Shown: positions 1 to 12,467, counted from the first letter of the stretch. The stretch is DNA of 64,000 nt from Engraulis encrasicolus (GCF_034702125.1 NC_085862.1:14781396-14845395); one strand, 5' to 3'. The notes: generated by a model from the letters alone, not told the origin. Program-made: numbers and translations.

Positions 1-60
1 ACACATACATACCCACACACACTTCCCCGTCATGAACCCCATTACCTCTCCCAGATCCTG

Positions 61-260
61 GTGCATGAGGAGAGGAGAGGAGAGGAGAGGAAAGAGAAGA
101 GGAAAGAGAAGAGAAGAGAAGAGAAGAGAAGAGAAGAGAAGAGGAAAGAGAAGAGAAGAGAAGAGAAGAGAAGAGAAGAGAAGAGAAGAGAAGAGAAGAG
201 AAGAGAAGAGAAGAGAAGAGAAGAGAAGAGAAGAGAAGAGAAGAGAAGAGAAGAGAGAGG
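61..260. repeat. (GAGAA)n purine microsatellite
   Basis: A tandem GAGAA pentamer runs for about 190 bp with occasional GAAAG variants. The strand is almost pure purine. Long open frames here are artefacts of the repeat. Confidence 0.95.
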
Positions 261-354
261 TTGTGGGTGGGGGACGGGTGTTGCTGCTGTGCACTGAGAG
301 AGACTAGTCCCTGGGTGGTGTCTGGTATGGAGAGACATGCGGATTTATATACGC

Positions 355-751
355 AGGCACGCAGGCACAGGCGCACACACACGTGCACGCACGAGTGCCT
401 ACACACGGGCGCACACACACTGGACGTGCACACACACTGGACGTGCACACACACTGGACGCGCACACACACTGGACGCACACACACACTACACGCACACG
501 CGCACACACACTACACGCACACACACACTACACGCGCACACACACACTTCACGCGCACACACACACTACACGCGCACACACACACTACACGCGCACACAC
601 ACACACTAGACGCACACACCAATGTGAGGGCAGGGGAGCCATTAGTGGTGTCCTGTGCTTGGGCTCGGCCATGCTGAAGTAAGGCAGCTGCATTATTGAT
701 GCTCTGCAGACAGGGCAGCCCTACCGTACATCACAGGGAAGCAGGCAGGCA

Positions 752-815
<64 letters not shown>

Positions 816-860
816 ACGCACACGCACACACACAGGCGCACACACACACACACACAGCAG
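355..860. repeat. CA-rich minisatellite and microsatellite tract
   Basis: The tract contains units such as CACACACACTGGACGCG and CACACACACTACACGCG repeated in tandem (about 417-612), then unique sequence, then a (CA)n run at about 755-858. Confidence 0.9.
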
Positions 861-1012
861 GATCTGCTGGCCCTGGGCAGGCGAAGCTAGAGGTAGAGCA
901 GAGCAGAGTGGTTGTGTTTACATTTCATAGCACCAATGGCAGCTCAATGTGCTCTACTCAGACATGAAAGATTAACATTCGAGAGTCTCCATCTCTCTAT
1001 AGTAGTGTTTCT

Positions 1013-1208
1013 CAACTGGGGCAGTACAGCCCCCCAGGGGGCGTAGGGGAGAGGGGGGGGAGGTAGAGAGGGATACGGTTGAGAGGGGATGGCGCTTAGT
1101 TGTCATTGGGGGCATTAGTCCATTTACATTTTTTTAATAGTAAAGGGGACGTTGGCAGGCTTAGGATGAGGTGCAGGGGGCGTTTGCTCAAAAAAGGTTG
1201 AGAAGCAC
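1013..1208. mobile_element. MITE-like element with AGTGTTTCTCAAC termini
   Basis: The segment begins AGTGTTTCTCAAC and ends GTTGAGAAGCACT, which are near-perfect inverted repeats. Such ends are typical of hAT-derived MITEs. I could not find a clean target-site duplication. Confidence 0.5.
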
Positions 1209-1851
1209 TTCTCAAACTACCAATGGTAAGATATACCAGATCTCCCAAAAGAAAACAATTGTCGTGGGTGCAGGATATAAGAAATGCTATGTTAATTGTG
1301 ATTACTTCTTTGTGCTTGCAGCTATTGGTCTGAAGATGAGACTTTTTGAGGATGGACACTGTGGTGACCGATGATTCACAATTGAAATGTAAATTAAAAT
1401 GATGATAATTTTATGTGTGCTAGTGGTGTGCTGGATTTATGTGAAGCACAGTATCCTAGAGTGCACACACACAGTATTTCAGCTGTATTTGAAATACACA
1501 GTGCACACAGTATTTCAACTGAACAATACAAGACTAAGACTCCAAGACACACACACACACTCTGCTAGCTGGCCTCCGTTACACTGCCCCCCTTAAACCT
1601 CACTCCCATCTGGGTGGGTCACAGCACCAGGCTAAAGACCTTTACAGAGATGTTCCTGCGCAGACCCAGTCGCAGTCGGGGCTCAAACTCGCCACACTGT
1701 ACCAGTCATCACGTCAGTTTGGGTATGAGGGAGGTTTAATAACGTTCCATGCCACACTATGGTGGTTGACCTCCGTTACACTTACTACAGTAGGCTACAG
1801 GCAAATACGTTTACATACAAATCCACACTTACAGAGATAACTACATGCTTA

Positions 1852-1990
<139 letters not shown>

Positions 1991-2158
1991 GATGATAATG
2001 ATAGTGCCCACAGCGCAACTGGCACACAATGGCATGAGTGGCAGAGTGTGGAGATTGGGTTTTGCCGCCCATTCAAACAGGCCAGAGGCCGGCGGGGGCT
2101 TATATTAACATAACATGCGCTTATGGCTCATTCTTTTGAAACTCCGTAGTCAGTAGAC

Positions 2159-2424
2159 TAGGGCTGTAACGATATTGTATCGAACCGAGAAATCGTGATA
2201 CACAGAGACACGATACTGTATCGTGATACAAGGACGCAGTATCGTGATACGCCCTTTCAAAGTTTTATTACCCATTAGTCCAGAAAACAACCTTATGATT
2301 TGATGTGATAGTGTTTCCAAACTTCAGTGGAGATACATTTCAGAAATCGTGTGGTGTATCGAACCGTAGGTCAAAAATCGTGATACGAACCGAATCTTGA
2401 GTTGAGTGTATCGTTACAGCCCTA
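2159..2424. mobile_element. hAT-like MITE with TAGGGCTGTAACGATA termini
   Basis: The element starts TAGGGCTGTAACGATA and ends TATCGTTACAGCCCTA. It is flanked by the 8-bp direct repeat CAGTAGAC at 2,151-2,158 and 2,425-2,432. The interior repeats the ATCGTGATAC motif on both strands. A longer relative is at 34,366-34,793. Confidence 0.85.
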
Positions 2425-2675
2425 CAGTAGACCCAAGTTCGTTCTCCTAACATCCATTGTAAATGTGTTATATTGCAATAGTTGGGGACAATACAAATGC
2501 TTGAAAACACCAATGCTTAACGAACTCAGAGTATACCAAACTGCTCCGAGTTTATGTTTCCAAACCCTGATCTGAGTACCCATTCTGTTCTATTGCCCTT
2601 TCGCAGAGGCGGTGGTCGGGGTTTCAGACTACCAAGTTTCACAAGAATGAGCCATTAGCGCTGGACTGGCTGTGG

Positions 2676-2889
2676 GCATGGTTGCCAGATATGTCTGTTG
2701 ATTTCCAGCCCAAAAAATGCTCAAAACCCACCTGGAAGCACTAAATCCCACCCAATTTGAACTCATTTCTATTGATTTCAATGGCCATAAATTAGCAGGA
2801 AAAAATGTCCCAAATGCCTTTTTTTAACCCCCAGACGGCCATCCCAAGCAGCCCAATTGGGCGGGAAACCGCCCCAATCTGGCAACACT
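2676..2889. mobile_element. hAT-like MITE with GTTGCCAGAT/ATCTGGCAAC termini
   Basis: This 214-bp element has inverted ends (ATGGTTGCCAGAT and ATCTGGCAACACT). It is flanked by the 8-bp duplication GGCTGTGG at 2,668-2,675 and 2,890-2,897. There is no coding capacity. Confidence 0.75.
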
Positions 2890-3437
2890 GGCTGTGGGTT
2901 TACATTAACATGTGTTTAGTGCTGGAGTGCCGCGGCTGGGCGCTGGGACAACAGCCCCACGTCACTCCCCTATGGAGATTATAATGATAACCCCCACGGC
3001 TATAGTTATTAATATGAGGCATGACGGGGGAGAGCAGAGCCAAAGCTCAAGGCCACAATGGCTGCCATTCATTCATGCCTCAGTTTATAAACCATTACAT
3101 GCAGGCAGCTATGCACACTACATTACCACAGCCTACCAACTCACCCACCAAACAACTGGACACTCAACATGCTCGCTCCACATGCTCGTCACCATTCTGG
3201 CCTTCATTACCAATATGTGTGTGAATAACATTGTTATAAAACCACATACTGCACATTATCACATGCTTTCGCAAATAGAAATGTGCGTATCTGAAAGTCA
3301 GCAAGACTTCCAACACAAAATGATTCTCCTAGAAAGTCTCCACATTGGACATTGGATATTAAGCGCTCCTAAAAACACAAACACAGGCAGCTGCCCTGAC
3401 ATCATGGATCGCTGTTGGGGAAACACTTGGGGCCTAT

Positions 3438-3613
3438 AATACAAAGCAAGCTCAGGAGTAAAACAGGTTAGGTTAAGAGGTAAATCATCTAAAAGAAAAG
3501 CCCAGAGTCCTCAAGAAAATGAGAACTCCGGGCTCTTCTACTGTATTACTTATATGATTTACCTCTTAACTTAACATGGTTTAAGTAAGTCCTGAACCAG
3601 CTTTGTAGCATAA
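3438..3613. repeat. Imperfect hairpin (foldback repeat)
   Basis: Arms of about 55 bp (3,438-3,488 and 3,554-3,613) are inverted copies sharing GTTAAGAGGTAAATCAT and AACAAAGC-like segments around a loop of about 65 bp. It is probably a small MITE. No duplication was identified. Confidence 0.55.
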
Positions 3614-3822
3614 ATGTACTCCCCTGGAATTAAACTTGAGTTCAATCTGAGTCCAACCCAGGGATTGAGTGAGACACGGTGACCCAGTAAGCACCTGGTT
3701 CTGGAGCAGACTGGTCCCAACCGGGCCAGGTCAGGGCCGAGCCAGAACCGGAGTCTGTGGATGGCTGAGTAGAGCCAGAGTCCCTGCTCTCACTGCAGAA
3801 CGAACTGCTGGCTCAGAAATGG

Positions 3823-4373
3823 CCTTCCCTTCCCTTCCTTTGCCTTCTCTTCCTCTTCCTCTCCCTTCCCTTCCCTTCCCTTCCCTTCCCTTCCTTTGCC
3901 TTCTCTTCCTCTTCCTCTCCCTTCCCTTCCCTTCCCTTCCCTTCCTTTGCCTCCTCTTCCTCTCCCTTCCCTTCCCTTCTCTTGCCTCCTCTTCCTCTCC
4001 CTTCCCTTCCCTTGCCTTCTCTTCCTCTCCCTTCCCTTCCCTCCTCTCCTCTCCTCTTCCTCTCCCTTCCCTTCCTCTCCCTTCTCTTCCCTTCTCTCCT
4101 CTCTTCTCCCCTTCCTCTCAGCAGAGTGTAAGCTGATGGAGGACTCAAGTGAGGAATTCAAATAGTCATCCCTATGACATTCACACACACAGACACACAT
4201 GCACACATGCACACACACACACTCACAGTGAATATACACGAATATACACTCATGCCTGCACACACGCGCACACACAGACGCACGCACGCACACACACACA
4301 CACACACGCACACGCACACGCACACACACGCACACGCACACGCACACGCACACGCACACGCACACGCACACGC

Positions 4374-4410
<37 letters not shown>
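3823..4410. repeat. Polypyrimidine (CCCTT/CTTTG)n tract followed by CA/CG-CA microsatellite
   Basis: The stretch 3,823-4,120 is TTCCC/CTTCC-rich with a roughly 60-bp higher-order repeat. The stretch 4,183-4,410 is (CA)n with a (CGCACA)n core. Confidence 0.9.
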
Positions 4411-4411
<1 letters not shown>

Positions 4412-5493
4412 CTGAAAGGGTTGGTTGTGCACAGCACATCTCCCTACAGTAGTCACTCGCAGGCGCTTCCAAAGCTACAGGCCAAACCAAATATTTACTG
4501 CAGCCAGCAATGTTCCCAGTGAGCCGGCCGAAATAGAGAGGAAGAGGACAGGACAGGAGGACAGGAGGATGGCGCAGCAGGAGACTAAAGGATAGAGCAG
4601 TGGTTCTCAAACTTTTTGTGTGAAGTACCACCCGAGAAAATATTGAGCTCTCCGAGTACCACCTTGACAACCAACATTAGAATATCACAGCAAAGGCCTT
4701 CCATTTTCACTTTTGCAGGAGAGGTGCATAACGGCATCAACAGCTATGGTCACATTCAAAGTTTTAAATGTCTTGCTATTTCCTAGTTTTATTCTGCATT
4801 AGGGTCATTTCACGTGAAATCAGACACTTTGGGACCCGACCGACCCGGATTTCAATCATACTTGGTGTGCCTTTTCAGTAGCAAGGTAGCACCCCAGAAC
4901 TGCATTGGTTTGAATCTGACACTAATATTAAGGGAGAAACAGACTAGGAAAGGTTCACATGTGAGGGTAGGACACTATACATTCAGCCTTGAATATATCA
5001 GTCAGTGTTAGTCACAAAAAGATGCCTGTGGTGTTGTTTGAAAGCTCTTTTCTGGCTCTACATATTACACAATCACCTTGGAATACAACTACTCTCAGAA
5101 TATGAATTATGATAAATTGAAAAATAAAAAATTGAATATCTAAAAAACTCATATTTTAAAATGGCCAGTTCCTTGTCCAAACGTAGCCGGCAATGTCATG
5201 AGCAGCACCTAAAATGCTGGTGTTCGGTTTGTTATTCATTCAGAGAGAATTTGACTCACAAATATGGCGTCATACAGACCACTTACTAATAATATGGTAA
5301 TACCATAGTAGCATCACATGACAAAACAAAAACAAAACAAAAACTGGTCAGTGTCCATGGTCCCAGGTTTCAGAAACTAAGGCAGTTGTCAATTTATACA
5401 CACCAAATGATGATATGTTGAATGTTTGAACATTCCTTCTCTGTGTACCTGTGTCATCTTCCCTTTACCATACTTTAAAGAGATAATCAATGG

Positions 5494-6463
5494 CTACACT
5501 CTCATTTTGTACTCTACCAGTGCATTTGAAGCAGCAGCTGTGTCTTTTATAGATAATGTATAAGTACGTCCCGTTGCAGTTACAGGTTCCACTACCAGAA
5601 GCACATCCTGATGATCCATGACAAGTCTATCTGGTCTGAAGGGAAAAGTGAAGGATGGAGATGGCCCATGAGGATGCAGGAAATTCAGTTTCACCTCTCC
5701 AGTGCTTGGCATACATTCCTCAGCACATGCTAGCCACCAGTTGCCATCATGTACAGCTACAACATACCCTTTGATGCTTGAAAATGTAACACATTCCTTT
5801 ACTGGGCTCACTCTTTCAACTCTGCCTTCTCTGAATGCTGAAAATGGCCTAACTTCCACTGTGTCCATTGACAATGGGCAGAAGCTGTGTAGTTTTTGAG
5901 TACCTGGAATAGTTCTTGCAGATTCAAACCCTTTCAACAGGTTCTCAGCTTCATGATGGTACATCTCTGTTGTGGCAAACTGGCAATGGATGTTCTGAAC
6001 ATTATCCTTGACAATTTCAAACAGTTGGTATGGCGTTACAATTTAATTGTCAATAGGACGTTGCAGACTTGCTCGTGCAGCAAGCCATTTAACTGTCCCT
6101 CCAACGCCATCACATGGACCTTTGCCATGTGATGTGGCAAAAAAGCGCCACTCTGCAGGTATGTGAAAATCTGCCTCGTGGTGGCACAAATTTGTTGTGT
6201 TTTTAAGGTTCTTATATTGTACAGCACAGCCATCAGAAAAAATATAGGATCTTCTTTGGACGTTCTGTCATTGATGAAGTGTCACTGAGGAACTGAATTA
6301 GGAGCTTCTGAAACAGATGTACAGCAATTGTATCATGAATGTTGCAGTCTGAAATAACAACAAAACAGATTTTTTTCCCAGTTTCAACTGATCTTGGTAG
6401 TAGCATACAAATGGATGGATTGTGGCCTGCACTGGTTGTTCCAGTGAAATGATTGAATAGCAT
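5494..6463 (-). pseudogene. Broken protein-coding remnant of the foldback element (copy A)
   Basis: Three minus-strand open segments (6,463-6,233; 6,233-6,036; 5,964-5,494) read as successive parts of one protein separated by stops or frameshifts. Recognisable pieces include a Cys/His-containing segment around LCHH, then SHGKG-CDGVGGTVK, and a C-terminal region with NWWLACAEECMPSTGEV. The same segments recur in copy B (plus strand, 48,165-49,119) and in decayed form in copy C. Similar proteins are, to my recollection, widespread as uncharacterised transposon-like ORFs in animals, but I cannot name the family. No intact ORF remains here. Confidence 0.6.
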
Positions 6464-6654
6464 CTTGAATTACAAAACTATAGTTTTAAAAACGTTCCTG
6501 GTTCAAGGGAGTCAGTCAAGGATAATGTCAAGAACATCCATTGCCAGTTTGCCACAACAGAGATGTACCATCATGAAGCTGAGAACCTGTTGAAAAGGTT
6601 TGAATCTGCAAGAGAACTATTCCAGGTAGTCAAAAACTACACAGCTTCTACCCA

Positions 6655-7037
6655 TTGTCAATGGACACAGTGGAAGTTAGGCCATTTTCAGCATTCAGAG
6701 AAGGCAGAGTTGAAAGAGTGAGCTCAGTAAAGGAATGTGTTACATTTTCAAGCATCAAAGGGTATGTTGTAGCTGTACATGATGGCAACTGGTGGCTAGC
6801 ATGTGCTGAGGAATGTATGCCGAGCACTGGAGAGGTGAAACTGAACTTCCTTGCATCCTCATGGGCCATCTCCATCCTTCACTTTTCCCTTCAGACCAGA
6901 TAGACTTGTCATGGATCATCAGGATGTGGCTTCTGGTAGTGGAACCTGTAACTGCAACGGGACGTACTTATACATTATCTATAAAAGACACAGCTGCTGC
7001 TTCAAATGCACTGGTAGAGTACAAAATGAGAGTGTAG
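6655..7037 (+). pseudogene. Inverted duplicate of the foldback ORF 3' end (copy A right arm)
   Basis: The plus strand repeats the C-terminal coding region of the minus-strand ORF (MDTVEVRPFSAFREG..., then EYKMRV). A single-base insertion near 6,853 shifts the frame relative to the left arm. It exists because the coding 3' end lies inside the inverted arms. Confidence 0.6.
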
Positions 7038-8384
7038 CCATTGATTATCTCTTTAAAGTATGGTAAAGGGAAGATGGCACAGGTACACAGAGAAGGAATG
7101 TTCAAAACATTCACATATCATCATTTGGTGTGTATAAATTGACATCTGCCTTAGTTTCTGAAACCTGGGACCATGGACACTGACCATTTTTGTTTTGTTT
7201 TTGTTTTGTCATGTGATGCTACTATGGTATTACCATATTAATAGTAAGTGGTCTGTATGATGCCATATTTGTGAGTCAAATTCTCTCTGAAATGAATAAC
7301 AAACCGAACACCAGCATTTTAGGTGCTGCTCATGACATTGCCGGCTACGTTTGGACAAGGAACTGGGCATTTAAAAATATGAGTTTTTTAGATATTCAAT
7401 TTTTTATTTTTCAATTTATCATAATTCATATTCTGAGAGTAGTTGTATTCCAAGGTGATTGTGTAATATGTAGAGCCAGAAAAGAGCTTTCAAACAACAC
7501 CACAGGCATCTTTTTGTGACTAACACTGACTGATATATTCAAGGCTGAATGTATAGTGTCCTACCCTCACATGTGAACCTTTCCTAGTCTGTTTCTCCCT
7601 TAATATTAGTGTCAGATTCAAACCAATGCAGTTCTGGGGTGCTACCTTGCTACTGAAAAGGCACACCAAGTATGATTGAAATCCGGGTCGGTCGGGTCCC
7701 AAAGTGTCTGATTTCACGTGAAATGACCCATTGTGTTTTCAGATTCATAGGCTTACAGTTCAATATTACAAAATGTGAGAACAAAGACACATTTTCGACT
7801 GCAACAACTTGATCAGCCTTCAAATCAATGCACAAAAAAATAATTATTCCAAGTACCACCAGATATGTCTGAAGTACCACCAGTGGTACGCGTACCACAG
7901 TTTGAGCACCACTGGGATAGAGGAAGAGGACAGGGACAGGACAGGAGAATGGAGCAATGGGAGACTTAAAGGATAACCGTCCTCAGCCAATTTCAACATG
8001 CAGTTAGTAATGCTCACACTACCATGGACTTGTCAGTACCTGAGGTTTTTTTCCCCTCCTTCAGCCTCTTCTGAGATCCTGGTCATTGTAATGGGGGCAG
8101 GTGCTTGTTTACATTTCAAAAAACATCTTGATTTATTCCCAAAAACATCCAAAAGGTTACGTAACATCAGCAGACAACTAGCAAACAGCGATAGCTTTTG
8201 GGAAAATATTTGCAGTAGGTCTATGTTAAGATTTTTTAAAATGTAAACAAAAGCTGCCCCCATTAGAATAGCTCAGATCTCGGAAAGGGCTGAGCAGAAA
8301 AATGTGGCATCAACGGATACTGACAATGCAAGGGTAGCATGGGCAATACAACAGCATATTGAAATTGACTGAAGTGGTCCTTTA

Positions 8385-8456
8385 AGCAGAGAGGAAGAGG
8401 ACAGGACAGGACAGGAGGACGGCGCAGTAGGAGACTAAAGCAGAGAGGAAGAGGAA
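8385..8456. repeat. Dispersed/tandem AGAGGAAGAGGACAGGACAG minisatellite
   Basis: The unit (GAGGAAGAGGACAGGAC...GCGCAGNAGGAGACTAAAG) occurs at about 4,534-4,590, 7,915-7,975 and 8,385-8,456. This suggests a minisatellite that was split by the transposon insertions at 4,598-7,914. Confidence 0.6.
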
Positions 8457-9616
8457 CAACTTCAGACTGGCCTTGTTGTCTTTTTTAAAAGAATGTGTGT
8501 ATGAATCCAAACACCCCATTGGGACACAGCTGGAGGCTTGAATCCATCCTTCTCTGTAGTAACACAGCCCGTGATGTCTGATAGATACACACTGTCTGAC
8601 CAAAAAAAGGGTCACTGAAAAGAAAATATAGGACCGCACCACTGTTCAATGTTCCCAGGCAAAGTTTAATGGCACGGCCGAGATCTTTTGTATGGTCCAG
8701 CACCTGTGTTACTGATGTGTGCGCATTCTCAAGACATTTTGGGCAAAAAAAGGCAACAAAAAAAAGGTCACATACTCTCATATGTCGTTGGAGCGCATTT
8801 ATCTGTGGTTATGGCACGCTATGCTGTGACATTGCTTTGATTTTATTGAGTGTCTGAAATGTCACAAGACTTATTTTCATTCAGTCTCGCATTAATTTTT
8901 CACCAAGATTGTGCATTGATGACGGTAGAGTCTGACCGCCATTCAAGGTCTTCTTCAGCACATGACAGGGATTCTCAATAGGGGTAGCCTCTTAATGCGC
9001 GTCGTACTTCCTGTGGCACGGTGTAATAGACATTGGAAGTTAACTACTATAGTACTACACTACTATGACAGTGCATGGGGCCTTAATACATTACGACTTG
9101 GTCATTACCATTCTGGTAACAGCTAATGTATAATGCTGTGTCTTAAGGGGTAGGGCTTGCAATCTGTTGTGACCAATCTATGCGTAAAGAGGATGTCTCA
9201 TGCGCCCTGAAAGACACTTTCAAAATTATAGCCTATGAATCGCAGCATTGTAAATCTTGGAATATGCCCATGGCATTAGCAAAGAAAAATCCAGTGATAG
9301 AAAAACCTGGTCATTCACTATACATGAAGTCAGCTGACCATATTCTTTGAGCCCATTCTGTTGCTAAACCTATTTCACCTACGAACCTATGATTGCTGAT
9401 GCAAATGATTGCACCCTTCTTGAACAAAGTAAATTATTTTCAGCAAACCACAGGATGTGTCTTTTGAAATGGTAATTTAAAGGGTCACGTGTGATGGCGC
9501 TGGTGGTAAGTATTCATGAAAAAGTTAACATTAGTGTATGGGCAGCATGAATTCTGGAAATAAACAACTAAAAATCTCACACAGTGTCCCTTTAAGAACT
9601 GAGAACCAGGGCACCA

Positions 9617-9905
9617 GGGCTGGTCAAGGAGCATGACACATAATTTTCACACATGGATTGGCCATCACCATAAGCCCATTGAGAAGCTTTGGGATGTGCT
9701 GGAGAGGGCTTTGCGCAGCATTCAGACTCCACCACCATTAATTCAAGATCTTGGTGAAAACATAATGCAACACAGGATGGAAATAAATCTTGTCTTGAGA
9801 CTCATCAAAGCAATAACAAAGCAACATGCCATAATTAAAGCTAAATAACCAATTAGCGTGTGTGGCCTTTTTTGCTGGCGACTTATTTTGGGCCAAGCAG
9901 TGTAC
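9617..9905 (+). pseudogene. Decayed mariner/Tc1 transposase C-terminus with 3' terminal repeat
   Basis: The reading frame from about 9,633 contains KPIEKLWDVLERALRS, matching the conserved NPIE-LWDxLER block around the catalytic glutamate of Tc1-like transposases, then runs to a stop at 9,848. Upstream the frame is broken. The sequence ends TTATTTTGGGCCAAGCAGTG next to TA, as expected for a Tc1 terminal repeat. The 5' half is absent. Confidence 0.7.
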
Positions 9906-11222
9906 AGTATTTCCATTAACACTAGGCCTATGTGCTATTTGAAATTGCTTCAGCTTGGGAGAATTAATAGGCAAGTACACAGAGAGTGTCAATAGTGGGT
10001 TACAGAGATCCCATGGATTGAAAGTGTTTTTAGACAGCAGAGCCGACATTGCCACATGGAATGTGCAATTTTGGTTTCAGGCCGCTAGCTTCGTGGAATT
10101 ATTTCAGCCTCTTTCTGACTGAAAATGAATGGGTGATGGAAAATAGCTTTTAACAGAAATGCCCGAGGACTAACTTGCAGTTCAGTATAGCCCAATTCGG
10201 GACGGAGCGCTCTAACCATAACATGAGATAAAAGCCTGCGCAGTAGGGGAAGTTGGCGATGAGCGTCATGTGATGGCACAGTGCTGCTGTGATGTTTGAA
10301 TGTTTTATAAGGGCTTCAGGGGAGAACGTGTCCCCATCCACAGATGTGAGCTGAGATCCCATTTCCACCCAGAGCCATGAGGCGTCAGCTATGGACGGCG
10401 TTGTCCAGAGTGCACGCCTCCCTCCCTCCAAAGACATTGGCTCATTGTCATATTTAAACTACTGCTAGCCTACCCACAGCAATAACAGTCATATAACAAT
10501 ACCACTATATTCAGACTTTTTGTAAGATGACTGTGTATTTCCTCCTAAATATCGGTAGCCTACCAAGTTTAGCTTGCGAAGAAGCAGTTCAACATGCGCA
10601 TTGGAGCTCTAACACATGGCACGAGGACATGGAGCCATAACCCTATAGCACGAGTACATAAACTACAGAAGCACTTCTGTTTGGCTCGAACTGTCATACA
10701 AAAGTAGTATCGCAATTTAACTTCACTTAACATTTAAAAAACACTGCCACTGGGAATAGATTTCCAATACAAATCTGATCTTGTTGTGAGGACAGTGATA
10801 AAACTTTGTTGCATCCTATCTGGATCCCGATTCCTCCCATAGTTCTACGTCTTGTCACTAGGACTAACCGTATAGGCTCGCTTTGAATAAGTTTCCAAAT
10901 GAAATTTCACAAGGAGGTAGTTCTACTATGAAGCAGAGGCACACTAGGCGAAGGGAGAAAATGCGAGCCTGTCGGGAGAGCGGAGTGTTACAAGTAAAAA
11001 AGGGGACGTTCGAAATGACTCAAAATAGGAACAAAACGGATACAGTGTGTCAACCGCAGACCGTTTGTTTACATGCCGTTGACGGTGGTTTGAGAGTTGC
11101 TGCGTTCACCTGAATGAAATAATACGAACACTCTTTTTACAGTGCAGTGGCAATAGGTCAGTGGAGCAGTGCGCGGGATGGCGCTTATTCAATACCCAAA
11201 GGGAGAACGAAGATCACTTTAC

Positions 11223-11379
11223 CTCGGTCAATCTCTGCAACGACGAAATCCACAAATCCCGTCTGACTGTGCTCTCCGACTATGACAAGTAGAGAATATT
11301 TGTCATTGCTAAACCCTGGATGGGAAGTTAAATTCGCTTTTTCCATTGCCTCCACCTCATCCGTGAGATCTGTCGCCAT
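11223..11379 (-). CDS. map1b: First coding exon of a MAP1-family microtubule-associated protein, probably map1b (partial)
   Basis: The exon encodes 52 codons plus one base, starting at the ATG at 11,379 and ending in a consensus donor (GAG|gtaaag). The peptide has an acidic lead (MATDLTDEVEAMEK) and then the segment NDKYSLLVIVGE...VAEIDRG. That segment resembles the start of the MAP1 heavy chain, where a K-F/Y-x-LLV-VGE strand is followed by an I-x-x-I-E/D-x-G helix. MAP1 proteins bind microtubules and actin in neurons and are cleaved into heavy and light chains. The paralogue choice rests on synteny: human CARTPT lies just upstream of MAP1B in the same orientation, as here. Only the N-terminus is in the window; the remaining exons lie beyond position 1 on the minus strand. 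MAP1A or MAP1S cannot be excluded from this exon alone. Confidence 0.62.
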
Positions 11380-12264
11380 GTTGCAAAGTTTAGTCTAATG
11401 ATGTCATCTGAAGACACCCCTGCCTTATCTGACGGGGCGGAACCGGTACGATTGACACTTCTTCCGACCAAACAAATAGCTTCTCTTTTCCATTATAGTT
11501 TTTGCTTATAGCCTGTCCTGTTTATAATACAGTGAATATCAAAAACGTACCAAAGGCTGTGGTTATTTTGTGAGGACAAGGAACATTATAGGCTATAGGA
11601 AGCGACATATTGACACTTCTACTGTCCACAGAAAAGGCCCAATATCCACCTCATCACCTGCAAACTACATGCACGCAGATAAATGAGCATAGTTAGTCTA
11701 CCTTAATGCAATTTCAGGAATTTTAAATTAGTGCCTTGACAATGACAAATAATATAAGCTGCCAAAGTAGGACTGGCACGTCTATAGAAAAATGGTAACA
11801 GCGCGGTGTGTTTCATTTAGGAATTTGATTGTTGCAGTTACCACAGGGGAAATGTTGAGGCTTTGGTATCCCATGCTCACATTCATCACTTGTGAATTTG
11901 TGAGACGACTTCCAAAAGAACACACAGAATGCAATCAGATAAAGAAAATGTTATGGCTGTCAAGATTTTGCGCATTGGTGTAATTTTCCAACATAGCCAA
12001 CTTTTACCCATTTGTCCTCAGTACAGATCCCATACTTAGAGTCTTATTTTAGAACTGTTTGGTACGCTACACAAAATATTGTCATGCAGTCAAGTATGGC
12101 CCGTGCGTAATGCCGTATCCCCTTCAGCGCGCAAAACACAGCATGTGAAATTAATCGTACTACGCCATCTAGTGACAGAAGGCGTTCTCACAAATAAGGT
12201 GTACAACGATTGTCCATTTGGCATTCCAAAGCTTTGCAAATATACTTTGGTACAAATGTGCTTG
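11380..12264. other. Short intergenic region between cartpt and map1b
   Basis: Only about 0.9 kb separates the cartpt poly(A) signal from the map1b start codon. It must hold the map1b promoter and 5' UTR. I saw no TATA box, CpG cluster or repeat that I would call with confidence. Confidence 0.4.
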
Positions 12265-12270
12265 TTTATT
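12265..12270 (-). terminator. cartpt poly(A) signal AATAAA
   Basis: AATAAA on the minus strand lies 198 bp past the cartpt stop codon and is followed by a T/G-rich stretch. This gives a short 3' UTR typical of CART transcripts. Confidence 0.6.
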
Positions 12271-12467
12271 TAAATACAATAATTTACATTAATATGTACA
12301 ACAAACCCATGTATTTCACTCCATGAAGTTGAGATTTTTTGGAATCGGACGGCAACGGTGTTACTGACATGGACACGCACCTATCCATTATCCATTCATA
12401 CATCCAAACATGAAAATAAGACGAAGCTAAATGTTTTAATAATCAACGAAAAATTATAAAAACATCA

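Larger units (their letters stand above)
4803..7728. mobile_element. Foldback transposon copy A: 1.2-kb inverted arms around a 502-bp spacer
   Basis: The ends are GGTCATTTCACGTGAAATCA and its inverse. The left arm 4,803-6,012 and right arm 6,515-7,728 are near-identical inverted copies, so most of the 2.9 kb is one palindrome. The flanks CATTAG and CATTGT are an imperfect 6-bp duplication. Broken coding sequence spans the spacer and continues into an arm on the minus strand, and the other arm carries an inverted copy of its 3' part. I could not assign a transposase superfamily. Confidence 0.85.
4598..7914. mobile_element. hAT-like MITE (CAGTGGTTCTCAAACT ends) split by a foldback element
   Basis: The outer element starts CAGTGGTTCTCAAACT and ends AGTTTGAGCACCACTG. 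It has a perfect 8-bp duplication GGATAGAG at 4,590-4,597 and 7,915-7,922. Its own sequence (about 390 bp, rich in AAGTACCACC) is interrupted by the 2.93-kb element at 4,803-7,728, so the MITE is the older insertion. Confidence 0.85.

Noticed and set aside
2912..3439. 175-aa open frame on the plus strand
   Set aside because: No domain, no conserved motif and no splice context; lies in repeat-rich map1b intron 1.
3669..4136. 155-aa and 215-aa open frames over the pyrimidine tract
   Set aside because: Composition is pure repeat (Ser/Leu/Pro or Arg/Glu/Gly); they exist only because simple repeats lack stops.
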